A DNA stretch of 64,000 nt, taken from Porphyrobacter sp. TH134 (GTDB taxonomy: Bacteria; Pseudomonadota; Alphaproteobacteria; Sphingomonadales; Sphingomonadaceae). Below the pieces are notes generated by a model that saw only the letters and a list, made by a program, of their open reading frames with translations, did no database searches and was not told the origin of the DNA. Below, in pieces: positions 1 to 8,309 of the stretch. The DNA is taken from assembly GCF_002855495.1 (NCBI RefSeq), contig NZ_PKRO01000003.1, positions 123,428 through 187,427 on the forward strand, in the 5' to 3' direction. A program made the translations under genes and the position numbers. Within the stretch, counting starts at the first letter, position 1. Each line of letters opens with the position of its first letter.

Positions 1-810
1 AATATCAAGCTCCTCGGGCGCAGCGTCGCAGGGTTCGGACGGGATTTCATCGTGTGGGCTCAGCCACAGCCGCCCGGCGTCAGGCTTGAAATAAAACCCG
101 CCATTGATGTCGAGCACCAGCGGCAGATCGGCCGGGGCCTGCGGTTCGACGCGCAGCACGGCGACACTGCGGCGGAGCGGCGCAATGCCGACCGGGCGCA
201 CACCGGCGATCCGGGCGATCTCGTCGGCCCACGCGCCCGCAGCATTGATGACCGCAGCCGCCTGCCAGCTGTCGCCGCGTTCACTGGTGATCGTCCAGGT
301 GCCGCCATTGCGGGTCAGCCTGGCAACCCGGGCGCGCGCGACAATCGCCGCGCCCTGCCGCCGCGCCAGACCAAGGTAGTGCTGGTGCAATCCCGCCACA
401 TCAATATCGGCGCAGGCCGGTTGATACAGCGCCTCGCTCCAGTCGGCACGGATATGCGGCACGCGGGCAGCCAAGGCCTCCGGCGTCAACCGCTCGATCG
501 TCACGCCCGTTCCGGCATAGCTGGCGCGGAACGCCTCCATCGCTGCGCGGTCCGCAGCTTGCCCGATATACAGCGCACCGCGCGCGGTCAGAAATCCGTG
601 ATCGGCAAGGTAGTCGCCCGATGCGCGGGTCAGGGGCACCACGCCGGGGCCGCCGTAACATTCCTCCCAGAACGCGGCCGAACGGCCCGTGGCGTGATAA
701 CCGGGCGCATCTTCCGCCTCCAGCAGCAGGACACGGGCATAGGGGGCGAGTTCGGCGGCGATGCTGGCACCTGCCATCCCGGCACCGATCACGGCGATAT
801 CATAGATCAT
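1..810 (-). CDS. FAD-dependent oxidoreductase of the DAO family (3' end beyond the window)
   Basis: The minus-strand protein begins MIYDIAVIGAGMAGASIAAE, a dinucleotide-binding beta-alpha-beta with the GxGxxG signature that binds FAD ADP. It continues with an E(A)ED segment at the end of beta-2 and a GRSAAFW stretch typical of glycine/D-amino-acid oxidase (DAO) type flavoproteins. The second FAD-binding segment (VINAAGAWADEIA) lies near residue 190. About 270 residues are visible and the frame runs off the window start, so the C-terminal part of the substrate domain is missing. The start ATG at 810 overlaps the stop of the upstream hydrolase (ATGA), which implies translational coupling and one operon. 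The substrate cannot be read from the sequence; a D-amino acid or an N-methyl amino acid would be usual. Confidence 0.85.
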   Translation of the reverse strand, partial: MIYDIAVIGAGMAGASIAAELAPYARVLLLEAEDAPGYHATGRSAAFWEECYGGPGVVPLTRASGDYLADHGFLTARGALYIGQAADRAAMEAFRASYAGTGVTIERLTPEALAARVPHIRADWSEALYQPACADIDVAGLHQHYLGLARRQGAAIVARARVARLTRNGGTWTITSERGDSWQAAAVINAAGAWADEIARIAGVRPVGIAPLRRSVAVLRVEPQAPADLPLVLDINGGFYFKPDAGRLWLSPHDEIPSEPCDAAPEELDI

Positions 811-1748
811 TGCGCTGGCACCGTCCGGTCAAGGAATTCGGCAATTCGGGCCATGATCGGCCCCCGCACCGCGTCCACTTCGCGCAGCAGTTCGTGATGC
901 GCCTCCTTGCCCAGCGCCAGCAGCTCGCCTTTGGGCAGGCGGGCGGCGGCGCGCAGGTTCGCCGGGTGGCTGACCAGCTTGTCCGATGCGGTCGAGATTA
1001 TCAGCACCGGCACGTCCACAGCTTCGAGCGTGCCGGGCGTTTCGATCCGCCGCCACGAGGCAAAGGCCCGTTCGACCCAGCGCCAGCTGGCCGGGCCCAT
1101 CACCAGTTCGGGACGCGCCTCGCGCCACCATTGCTCATCGGCATAACGGGCCGGATCATGGGTCAGCAAGGTGGAGCGGTAAGCCGGCAGCTCGCCCGGC
1201 TTTTCGCTCCACTTCCACGCAGGGCGGGTGGGATCGCCCACCGCGCACATCAGCCGCGCCGCCGCGTGCAGCAGCGGGAGGGGCAGCGCAGGGCCGGCCA
1301 TGCCGGTCATCGGCGCGCTCAGCACCACCGCATCCGGGCTGACCCGCCGGTCAATTAGCGCGCGCAGCACCAGATGCCCGCCCATCGAATGGGCGGCAAG
1401 CACGTGAGGTCCGGGCGTCTGGGCCACCCAGCGCTCCCACAACAGCGCCAGATCGTCGATCCAAAGCGCGAAATCGGCAACATGGCCGGTCACCGGATCC
1501 TTGCCCAGCCGCCCCGATCCAGCTTGCCCGCGCCAATCGGACGCCGTCACCCGCCAGCCGGCTGCTTGCCATTCCTCCAGCGTTTCGAGATATTTTTCGT
1601 AAAAATCACCGCGGCCCGGCAAAAACAGGATTGATCCGCGCTCAGCTGCCGCGCCTGCCCAGTCGATCCGGCGGATCAGGTGACCATCCGCTGCCGTCCA
1701 CGTGCTTTCCGATGCGCGGGGCGGAATCGTTCGGCGATCGATCATCAT
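807..1748 (-). CDS. Alpha/beta hydrolase, lysophospholipase (PldB-like)
   Basis: The 313-residue product has an alpha/beta-hydrolase fold. An early ILFLPGRGDF strand and oxyanion region is followed by the nucleophile elbow AAHSMGGH (Ser in H-S-M-G-G), an acid-bearing region near ISTASDKLVS and a late catalytic-His region (GKEAHHELLRE). Order and length fit the lysophospholipase L2/monoacylglycerol lipase group (Hydrolase_4). Two adjacent ATGs occur at 1748 and 1745; the first is used here. There is no signal peptide, so it is probably cytoplasmic or peripheral at the inner membrane. It is the first gene of a two-gene operon with the FAD oxidoreductase and diverges from cpaA. Physiological substrate unknown. 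Confidence 0.85.
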   Translation of the reverse strand: MMIDRRTIPPRASESTWTAADGHLIRRIDWAGAAAERGSILFLPGRGDFYEKYLETLEEWQAAGWRVTASDWRGQAGSGRLGKDPVTGHVADFALWIDDLALLWERWVAQTPGPHVLAAHSMGGHLVLRALIDRRVSPDAVVLSAPMTGMAGPALPLPLLHAAARLMCAVGDPTRPAWKWSEKPGELPAYRSTLLTHDPARYADEQWWREARPELVMGPASWRWVERAFASWRRIETPGTLEAVDVPVLIISTASDKLVSHPANLRAAARLPKGELLALGKEAHHELLREVDAVRGPIMARIAEFLDRTVPAQ

Positions 1749-1877
1749 CGCACCATCGCAGCAGCCGCCCGCAGGCCAAGAGGTTTGGTTACTTTTTGGT
1801 AAGTCATAATCTGTATCAGTGTCCCAATGAAGGACGGTCGGTGCACTCAGCACCGCCTCGCCGGGGGCACACACGCA

Positions 1878-2363
1878 ATGAATTCGATTTCCTACGGTCT
1901 GCTGATCGCCTTGGCAATTGCTCTGGTCTTTGCCGCGTTCACGGATATCCGCCGCCGCCAGATCGACAATTGGCTGAACCTCGGGATCGCCTTGGTGGCC
2001 CCTGCCTTCTGGTGGGCCAGCGGAATGTCGCTGTGGCCTGATGTCGCGATCCAGCTGGGCGTGGCGCTGGCAGCCTTTGCGGTGTTCGCGGGGATTTTTG
2101 CACTGGGAATGATGGGCGGCGGCGATGTGAAGCTGCTCACAGTGCTTGCGCTGTGGGTCACGCCGCAGGCGTTCATGCAATTGCTGCTGGTGATGGCGCT
2201 GGCTGGCGGGGTGCTGACCGTAGCGATGGTCATCTGGCACACCACCCTGCGCCAGAAGGACAAGCTGGCGATCCCTTACGGCGTTGCCATCGCGTTTGGC
2301 GGCCTGTGGGTACTGGCAGCCAACTATCTGCCGAGCGGAGTCATCGCAGCGCAGGCGGCATGA
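1878..2363 (+). CDS. cpaA: Prepilin peptidase CpaA/TadV (A24 aspartic protease)
   Basis: A 161-residue, almost entirely hydrophobic protein with both A24-peptidase aspartate motifs: FTDIRRRQIDNWLN after the first membrane helix and GMMGGGDVKLL (the GxGD motif) in the middle. It would cleave the leader of Flp-type prepilins and pseudopilins and is the short form without an N-methylation domain, as usual for Tad systems. An upstream in-frame ATG at 1827 would add 17 non-hydrophobic residues; 1878 places the first membrane segment at the N-terminus as in the family. It is the first gene of the cpa/tad operon and faces the divergent hydrolase. No Flp pilin gene lies next to it. Confidence 0.93.
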   Translation: MNSISYGLLIALAIALVFAAFTDIRRRQIDNWLNLGIALVAPAFWWASGMSLWPDVAIQLGVALAAFAVFAGIFALGMMGGGDVKLLTVLALWVTPQAFMQLLLVMALAGGVLTVAMVIWHTTLRQKDKLAIPYGVAIAFGGLWVLAANYLPSGVIAAQAA

Positions 2364-2453
2364 ACCCGATTTTAACCAGTCAGGACTTAACTCGTGCAAC
2401 CATACCTGCCCGCTAACCAAACTCAGGGCGATTACGAGGGGGCTAATTGAGCC

Positions 2454-3572
2454 ATGGATAGGAAGAAACTGGTTCTGCTGCTTGGTGCACTGATCATCGC
2501 GATCGGCACGGCCTTTGCCGCACGCAGCATCTTCGCCGGAGGCGCTGCCCCCAATGCCGAAGCTGCCGTGCCCACCGGGCCGCGCGTGCTGGTGGCCAAG
2601 CGGGCTTTGACGGCGGGCACCATCATCACGGCTGATGCGCTGGGCTTTCAGCCATGGCCGCAGGAACTGCTGCAAGACGCCTACTTCATCGATGGCGAAG
2701 CCGACATGAACAAGCTGCTGGGCACAGTCGTGCGCTTCCCGATCACGGCGGGCGAGCCGGTGACGCAAGGCTCGTTAGTCGCGCCGGGTGATCGCGGCTT
2801 CCTCGCCGCAGCGCTCGGGCCGGGCATGCGCGCTGTCACCGTGCCGGTGTCGGCCACGACCGGGGTCGCAGGCTTTGTGTTTGCCGGCGACCGGGTCGAT
2901 ATGGTGCTGACCCAGCAGATCGACGGAAACGACGAAGGCACGCCGCTCAAGACAGCCGAAACGGTGCTGCGCAACCTGCGCGTGCTGGCAACCGATCAGA
3001 CCACCGAAAAGACCACCGACGAAAACGGCAAGACCGTGGTGCAGCAGTTCAGCACCGTCACGCTCGAAGTGACGCCGAAGATCGCGGAAAAGGTCGCGGT
3101 TGCCCAGACCATCGGCACCATCAGCCTGGTCCTGCGCTCGATTGCCGACAGCCAGTCCGAACTTGAAAAGGCCGTGGCTGCTGGTGACATCCAGATCCCG
3201 GCCGGCATCACGCCCGAGCAGGAAGAAAAGATGCTCAAGGCCGCGATGGGCCGCCCGATCGACAAGAGCACAACCTTTGTGACCGGCGGCGATGTGTCGC
3301 GCTTCCAGCGGACCACTGTGCCCAGCAAGGCGCCCGCCCAGCAGGCAGCGCCGGCCTATTCGGCCCCGGCCACCTCCCGCGCCGCAGCGTCGGGCGACGC
3401 CGGAGCCCGGGTCTACACCGGCCCGAGCGTGCGGGTGACCCGCGGCAAGGAAACCACTGAAACTGCTGTCAGCGCAAAGGCCAACAGCAATGCGATCCTG
3501 TCCAACCAGTCGGTCGGCATGCGCCGCGCCGGGCAGACCCTGCCCGCCGCCGGTGCGACCCTGATCAACTGA
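2454..3572 (+). CDS. cpaB: Flp pilus assembly protein CpaB/RcpC
   Basis: A 372-residue protein with an N-terminal membrane anchor or signal (KKLVLLLGALIIAIGTAFAA) followed by a SAF domain at about residues 44-110 (RVLVAKRALTAGTIITADAL ... FPITAGEPVTQGSLV). The RcpC-type periplasmic domain follows (VTVPVSATTGVAGFVFAGDRVDMVLTQ). It is the periplasmic component thought to work with the CpaC secretin, possibly contacting peptidoglycan. The C-terminal ~90 residues are Ala/Pro/Ser/Thr-rich and probably disordered. A purine-rich GAGGGGG precedes the ATG by about ten bases. It lies 90 bp after cpaA and 44 bp before the chosen cpaC start. Confidence 0.93.
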   Translation: MDRKKLVLLLGALIIAIGTAFAARSIFAGGAAPNAEAAVPTGPRVLVAKRALTAGTIITADALGFQPWPQELLQDAYFIDGEADMNKLLGTVVRFPITAGEPVTQGSLVAPGDRGFLAAALGPGMRAVTVPVSATTGVAGFVFAGDRVDMVLTQQIDGNDEGTPLKTAETVLRNLRVLATDQTTEKTTDENGKTVVQQFSTVTLEVTPKIAEKVAVAQTIGTISLVLRSIADSQSELEKAVAAGDIQIPAGITPEQEEKMLKAAMGRPIDKSTTFVTGGDVSRFQRTTVPSKAPAQQAAPAYSAPATSRAAASGDAGARVYTGPSVRVTRGKETTETAVSAKANSNAILSNQSVGMRRAGQTLPAAGATLIN

Positions 3573-3616
3573 CGAAAGGCAGGACCATGTCGATCAAACC
3601 CGAGGGGGGGCAACCC

Positions 3617-5209
3617 ATGACACGCAATTTCAAGATCAAGCTGCTGGTGGCTGCGATCGCCGCGGTGCCGATGGCAGTAATGCCGGCGACCACGGCCATC
3701 GCCCAGCAAATCGTCAGCCCGCGTCAGGATATCGTCCTGTCGATCGGCAAGGGCGAACTGGTGACGGTGCCGGGCAGCATGGCTGACGTCTTCGTCGCCA
3801 ATGATGCGGTCGCCGATGTCCAGATCAAGTCGCAGCGCCAGCTCTATGTCTTCGGCAAAGCCGGCGGCGAGACCACGATCTACGCCAGCAATGACCGCGG
3901 CGATGTGATCTTTTCGGCCAATATCCGCGTTGGCTCCAACATCGGCAGCATCGATCAGATGCTGACGATGGCGATGCCTGATGCCAAGGTGAGCGTGTCG
4001 ACGATGGGCAGCAACACCGTGCTGCTGACCGGCACGGTTGGCGCGCCGGAAGATGCTGCCGAGGCTGAACGCCTTGTGACAGCCTTTCTGGGTGAAGACG
4101 CCAATGTCATCAGCCGCCTGAAGACCGCAACCCCGCTTCAGGTCAATCTGCATGTCAAGTTTGCCGAAGTCAGCCGCAGTCTGCTGCGCGAAATCGGCGG
4201 CAACCTGACCACGATCGACGGGTCGAGCGGCTTCAATATCGGCGTCGGCACCGGCCGCACGCTTGGCGGCGCAAACGCGTGGCAAACCAATGGCCCGCTG
4301 GGGACCGGCAATGCCGTGGCCCAATCGGCCTTCGTTTTGCCCGATGGCACCCGGATCCCCGGCCCGGCAGTTGATTCGCTCGGCGGCACCACCCTGTCGG
4401 GTCTGGGTCAGCTGTTCGGTGTCGACATGCTCGGCGCGCTTGATCTGTCGGAACAGCTTGGGCTTGTGACCACCATCACCGAACCCAACCTGACCGCGCT
4501 GTCGGGCGAAACCGCGACCTTCCTTGCGGGCGGTGAATTTCCGATCCCGATTGCGCAGGGCCTCGGCCAGGTGACAGTCCAGTTCCGCCAGTTCGGCGTA
4601 AGCCTGGCCTACACCCCGACCGTTCTCGCCAGTGGCCGCATTTCGATGCGGGTGCGCCCGGAAGTCTCGGAACTGTCGACGCAAGGCGCGATCACGCTCA
4701 ATGGCTTTCAGGTGCCCGCCATCACCACGCGCCGCACCGAAACCACGGTCGAGCTAGGTTCAGGCCAAAGCTTCATGATCGCCGGGCTGATGAGCTCCAA
4801 CTCGCAGAATTCGCTGGAAAAGGCACCCGGCCTTGGCGACGTGCCGATCCTTGGCAACCTGTTCCGCAGCCGGAGTTTCCGCAAGGGCGAGACCGAGCTG
4901 GTGATCGTTGTCACCCCCTACCTGGTCAAGCCGGTGGATGCCAAAGACATCAAACTGCCGACCGATGGCTACCAGTCGGCTGACGAGTTCCAGCAGCTGC
5001 TCGGCTATCAAAACCACAACGGTGTCTCGGGCGCGGAACGCCCCGGCCCGGTCGCCGCTGAGCCTGATGCGCCGGCACCCAAGGTGAGCCAGGCTGATCC
5101 GGCGGCGATTGTGCCGACCCAGCCTGAACAGCCGCGCCGCGCCGACAAGAAAACCCGCAAACAGGAGCGCGCGGCCAGTGCCGATGCCGCTCCGGGCTTC
5201 AGCCTTTAA
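3617..5209 (+). CDS. cpaC: Flp pilus outer-membrane secretin CpaC/RcpA
   Basis: A secretin that forms the outer-membrane pore for the Flp pilus. The signal peptide (KIKLLVAAIAAVPMAVMPATTAIAQ) is followed by the pilus-type N domain (IVLSIGKGELVTVPG), a BON-like region (VLLTGTVGAPEDAAEAERLV), and the secretin core with GLVTTITEPNLTALSGETATFLAGGEFPIP and the late VPILGNLFRSRSF...ELVIVVTPYLV block that defines the family. The chosen start gives 530 residues and has a G-rich RBS immediately upstream. An ATG at 3587, also with an AGG-type RBS, would add ten residues (MSIKPEGGQP) and cannot be excluded. The tail is rich in Pro, Lys and Arg. It sits between cpaB and cpaD. Confidence 0.93.
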   Translation: MTRNFKIKLLVAAIAAVPMAVMPATTAIAQQIVSPRQDIVLSIGKGELVTVPGSMADVFVANDAVADVQIKSQRQLYVFGKAGGETTIYASNDRGDVIFSANIRVGSNIGSIDQMLTMAMPDAKVSVSTMGSNTVLLTGTVGAPEDAAEAERLVTAFLGEDANVISRLKTATPLQVNLHVKFAEVSRSLLREIGGNLTTIDGSSGFNIGVGTGRTLGGANAWQTNGPLGTGNAVAQSAFVLPDGTRIPGPAVDSLGGTTLSGLGQLFGVDMLGALDLSEQLGLVTTITEPNLTALSGETATFLAGGEFPIPIAQGLGQVTVQFRQFGVSLAYTPTVLASGRISMRVRPEVSELSTQGAITLNGFQVPAITTRRTETTVELGSGQSFMIAGLMSSNSQNSLEKAPGLGDVPILGNLFRSRSFRKGETELVIVVTPYLVKPVDAKDIKLPTDGYQSADEFQQLLGYQNHNGVSGAERPGPVAAEPDAPAPKVSQADPAAIVPTQPEQPRRADKKTRKQERAASADAAPGFSL

Positions 5210-5228
5210 CGCAAGGAAGGTGACTTCG

Positions 5229-5927
5229 ATGCCACATGCACGACAAACCCGGACGGCCCGTGTGCCTACCCCCCTCGCTAACCTTGCGATTGCAGTGACG
5301 CTTGGCCTTGGCCTGGCAGGCTGCGGCGGGATGCCGACCAACACCTCGCTTTACAGCGTGAAGCAGCCGGTGGTGGAACGCACCAACATGACGCTGGATG
5401 TCACCACGACCCCGGCGGGCCTGCCGATTTCGGAACAACAGCGCCTCAACGGCTGGTTCGAGACGATGGACCTGCGTTACGGGGACCGCATCGCCATTGA
5501 AAATCCCGGCCAGAACCCGGCCGTAACCAGCGCGATCCGCGATCTGGCGGCGCGCTATGGCCTGATGATCAGCGAAACGGCACCGGTCACCGCCGGGTTT
5601 CTCCAGCCCGGTCAGGCCCGCGTGGTCATCACCCGCTCGGTCGCCAGCGTTCCGGGCTGCCCGGACTGGTCGGCCAAGTCGGACATGAATTACAACAACG
5701 GCCTCAGCCCGAATTATGGCTGCGCCACCAACAGCAACATGGCTGCCATGATCGCCGATCCGCAGGATCTGATCGAAGGCAAGAAGGGCGCCAGCGAGAC
5801 TGTGATCGCAACGTCGAACAAGGCCATCTCGACCTATCGTGAAATGGCCCCGACCGGTGCGGCAGGGCTGATGGAAGCAGGCGCAGCTGGCGGCGGCGGC
5901 GGTGGCGGTGGCGGAGGAGGTAACTAA
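5229..5927 (+). CDS. cpaD: Flp pilus assembly lipoprotein CpaD
   Basis: A 232-residue protein with a lipoprotein signal ending LGLGLAGCGG (lipobox LAGC), so it is probably anchored to the outer membrane next to the CpaC secretin. The CpaD-domain block VASVPGCPDWSAKSDMNYNN...SPNYGCATNSNMAAMIADPQDL is clearly present. The start at 5229 has an AAGGAAGG ribosome-binding site; the open frame continues upstream inside cpaC but lacks a better start. The C-terminus is unusual: a run of eleven glycines before a final Asn, encoded by GGN codons just before cpaE. The stop is followed within a few bases by the cpaE start, with the glycine-codon run also supplying the GGAGGAGGT Shine-Dalgarno of cpaE. Confidence 0.92.
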   Translation: MPHARQTRTARVPTPLANLAIAVTLGLGLAGCGGMPTNTSLYSVKQPVVERTNMTLDVTTTPAGLPISEQQRLNGWFETMDLRYGDRIAIENPGQNPAVTSAIRDLAARYGLMISETAPVTAGFLQPGQARVVITRSVASVPGCPDWSAKSDMNYNNGLSPNYGCATNSNMAAMIADPQDLIEGKKGASETVIATSNKAISTYREMAPTGAAGLMEAGAAGGGGGGGGGGGN

Positions 5928-5930
5928 GTC

Positions 5931-7211
5931 ATGAATGCTCCCTGGAAATCGGGCCTGCCCGGAAATCGTGATGCCTTCTCGGCCTATATCTGCGATGATA
6001 GTGCGCTGGATGTCATCCGTCCGGTGGTGATCGAACTCGGCTGGCAGCCGGAAAAGTGCAACAAAGGCGGCCTGCGCAATGCTGTGCAATCGCTTTCGGT
6101 GAGCGCTTCACCGGCGATCCTGCTGGTCGACCTGTCGGAAAGCGGCGATCCGCTGAACGACATCAACGCGCTGGCCGAAGTCTGCGAGCCCGGCACGGTG
6201 GTGATCGCCATCGGCCAGGTCAACGACGTGCGCCTGTACCGCGATCTGTTGTCGAGCGGGATCCATGATTACCTGCTGAAGCCCTTGTCGCCGCAGCAGG
6301 TGCATGATGCGCTTAATCAGGCGCTGGCAGTCTTCATGTCGCCCAAGGCGGGTGATGCCGATGCGGCCAAGCGCCACATTTCGACCGCGGTGGTCGGGAC
6401 ACGCGGCGGCGTGGGTGCCTCGACGCTGGCGACCTCGCTGGCGTGGCTGTTTGCCGAACAGCACAAGGCGCCAACCGCGCTGCTCGATCTGGATGTCCAC
6501 TTCGGCACCGGCGCGCTGGCGCTCGATCTGGAACCGGGCCGCGGCCTGACCGATGCGATCGAGAACCCCAGCCGCATCGATCCCCTGTTCATCGAACGCG
6601 CGATGGTGCGTGCGGGCGACAACCTGTCGATCCTGTCGGCCGAAGCCCCGATCAACCAGCCGCTGATGACCGACGGCTCGGCCTTCGTGCAGCTGGAGGA
6701 CGAATTCCGTCAGGCGTTCGAAATGACGGTGATCGACCTGCCGCGCAACATGCTCATCAACTTCCCCCAATTGCTGGCGGACGTGAACCTGGTGGTGCTG
6801 ACCTGCGAACTGACGCTGGCCTCGGCCCGCGATACCATCCGGCTGCTGTCGTGGCTCAAGGCCAATGCCAGCCACGCGCATCCGATGATCGTGGCCAACA
6901 AGGTGCAGCCGGCGCTGGCCGAAATCAGCAAGGCTGACTTTGAAGCGTCGATCGAACGCCGGGTCGATTTTGTGGTGCCTTACGACATCAAGGCGGCGTC
7001 CAATGCGGCCAAGCTGGGTCAGGTGTTCGTCGATGCCAACCGTTCCAGCAAGGCCACAGCCGCGATCCGGCAGATTGCCGAACGCGTGATGGGCGTAAGC
7101 ACTGACGATATGGCGAGCGATGCCAGCGGCAAAAAGTCGTTGCTGGGCAACTTCGATCTCAAATCCTTGCTCGCCAAGAAGGCCAAGGGCGAGGCGCAGC
7201 CGGCTGAATAA
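5931..7211 (+). CDS. cpaE: Pilus assembly ATPase-like protein CpaE/TadZ (ParA/MinD superfamily)
   Basis: The 426-residue product has an N-terminal receiver-like domain (about residues 10-130, with ILLVDLSE and the terminal YLLKPLSP) and a ParA/MinD-type P-loop domain. The deviant Walker A is TRGGVGASTLATSLAW near residue 157, followed by ALLDLDVHFG (Walker A'-like) and MTVIDLPRNM (Walker B). CpaE/TadZ localises the Tad machine at the pole or membrane. The Walker loop has Ala-Ser where canonical members have GK(T/S), which is common for CpaE and may mean weak or no ATP hydrolysis. It follows cpaD by three bases, and a strong RBS overlaps the end of cpaD. The expected next gene, cpaF, is absent. 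Confidence 0.92.
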   Translation: MNAPWKSGLPGNRDAFSAYICDDSALDVIRPVVIELGWQPEKCNKGGLRNAVQSLSVSASPAILLVDLSESGDPLNDINALAEVCEPGTVVIAIGQVNDVRLYRDLLSSGIHDYLLKPLSPQQVHDALNQALAVFMSPKAGDADAAKRHISTAVVGTRGGVGASTLATSLAWLFAEQHKAPTALLDLDVHFGTGALALDLEPGRGLTDAIENPSRIDPLFIERAMVRAGDNLSILSAEAPINQPLMTDGSAFVQLEDEFRQAFEMTVIDLPRNMLINFPQLLADVNLVVLTCELTLASARDTIRLLSWLKANASHAHPMIVANKVQPALAEISKADFEASIERRVDFVVPYDIKAASNAAKLGQVFVDANRSSKATAAIRQIAERVMGVSTDDMASDASGKKSLLGNFDLKSLLAKKAKGEAQPAE

Positions 7212-7317
7212 AGTCGCAGGCGGCCGGTGGCGCTGTGCAGCGTCCCCGGCCTGCCCCGCGCAGGCAAACGCGTCGCGCTGCAAGGCGCACGCAGGGAACT
7301 AGGCAGGAAATAACGGC

Positions 7318-8289
7318 ATGGACTTTCTCCAAACCCTGCTCATCACGCTGGTGATCTTCGCCGTGCTGGTCATGGGCTACGCAGTCGCGGCCGGAAGCGG
7401 CGTGGCCAAGTCCCAAAAACGCCGCATGCAAGCGCTGCGCCTGCGCCATTCTGACAGTCTTGATGCCAAGGTCGATGCGCAGTTCAAACGCGCCATTGCG
7501 GCCCGCAAGCCCGCCACCTTCAAGGTCGCAGGCTCAGGCTCGCGGGTCGAAGCGCTGGCCGTCCGGCTCAACCGCACCGGCAAAAGCTGGACGGTGTCGC
7601 AATATATCTACACCTCGGTGGGCCTCGCGCTGGGGATCGCGGTCGTCGTCTTCATCTTCAGCCGCGCGCCGATGCTGTCGCTTGGGGTTGGTTTGCTGGT
7701 GGGCGCCGGCCTGCCGCACATGTGGGTCAACCGCTTGATCAACAAGCGGACGAATGCCTTTGTCACCAAGTTCCCGGACGGGATCGAACTGCTGGTGCGC
7801 GGCCTGCGTTCCGGCCTGCCGGTAACCGAAACGCTCCAGATCGTATCAACCGAAGTGCCCGGCCCGGTCGGCTTTGAATTCAAGGGCGTGATCGACCGCA
7901 TCAAGGTCGGCAAGACCATGGAAGATGCGCTTCAGGATACTGCCGACAAGCTGGGCATTGCCGAATTCAACTTCTTCACCATCACGCTGGCGATTCAGCG
8001 CGAAACCGGGGGCAACCTTGCCGAAACCCTGTCGAACCTGGCCGACGTGCTGCGCAAACGCGCGCAGATGAAGCTGAAGATCAAGGCGATGAGCTCCGAA
8101 TCCAAGGCATCGGCTTACATCGTCGGCTCGCTGCCGTTCCTGGTGTTCGGTGCGATCATGTACATCAACCCGGAATACATGATGGGTTTCTTCAGCGATG
8201 ATCGCCTGATTGTCGCCGGGCTGGGTGCAGGCGTGTGGATGGGCATCGGCGTGTTTATCATGTCCAAGATGGTCAATTTCGAAATCTGA
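7318..8289 (+). CDS. tadB: Flp pilus inner-membrane platform protein TadB (T2SS F domain)
   Basis: A 323-residue membrane protein: one N-terminal helix (TLLITLVIFAVLVMGYAVAA), two central helices, a cytoplasmic type II secretion F domain (FPDGIELLVRGLRSGLPVTETL...VPGPVGFEFKGVIDRIKVGKTMEDAL...TITLAIQRETGGNLAETLSNLADVLRKR), then two C-terminal helices. This is the GspF-like platform that normally couples to the CpaF motor ATPase. An AGGAAA-type RBS precedes the ATG. The 106-bp gap from cpaE is the place where cpaF would be expected and holds no gene. Confidence 0.92.
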   Translation: MDFLQTLLITLVIFAVLVMGYAVAAGSGVAKSQKRRMQALRLRHSDSLDAKVDAQFKRAIAARKPATFKVAGSGSRVEALAVRLNRTGKSWTVSQYIYTSVGLALGIAVVVFIFSRAPMLSLGVGLLVGAGLPHMWVNRLINKRTNAFVTKFPDGIELLVRGLRSGLPVTETLQIVSTEVPGPVGFEFKGVIDRIKVGKTMEDALQDTADKLGIAEFNFFTITLAIQRETGGNLAETLSNLADVLRKRAQMKLKIKAMSSESKASAYIVGSLPFLVFGAIMYINPEYMMGFFSDDRLIVAGLGAGVWMGIGVFIMSKMVNFEI

Positions 8290-8309
8290 TGGCGCGGGGG
8301 CACTAGACC

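Noticed and set aside
1780..1815. Sigma-70-like boxes (TTGGTT and CATAAT) before cpaA
   Set aside because: The spacing is only 14 bp, too short for a normal promoter; no better pair was found, so no promoter is reported.
2370..2395. Possible CtrA site (two TTAA half-sites) between cpaA and cpaB
   Set aside because: The TTAA tetramers are 11 bp apart instead of the 7 bp of the CtrA consensus, and the position inside an operon is not a natural promoter. Not supported.
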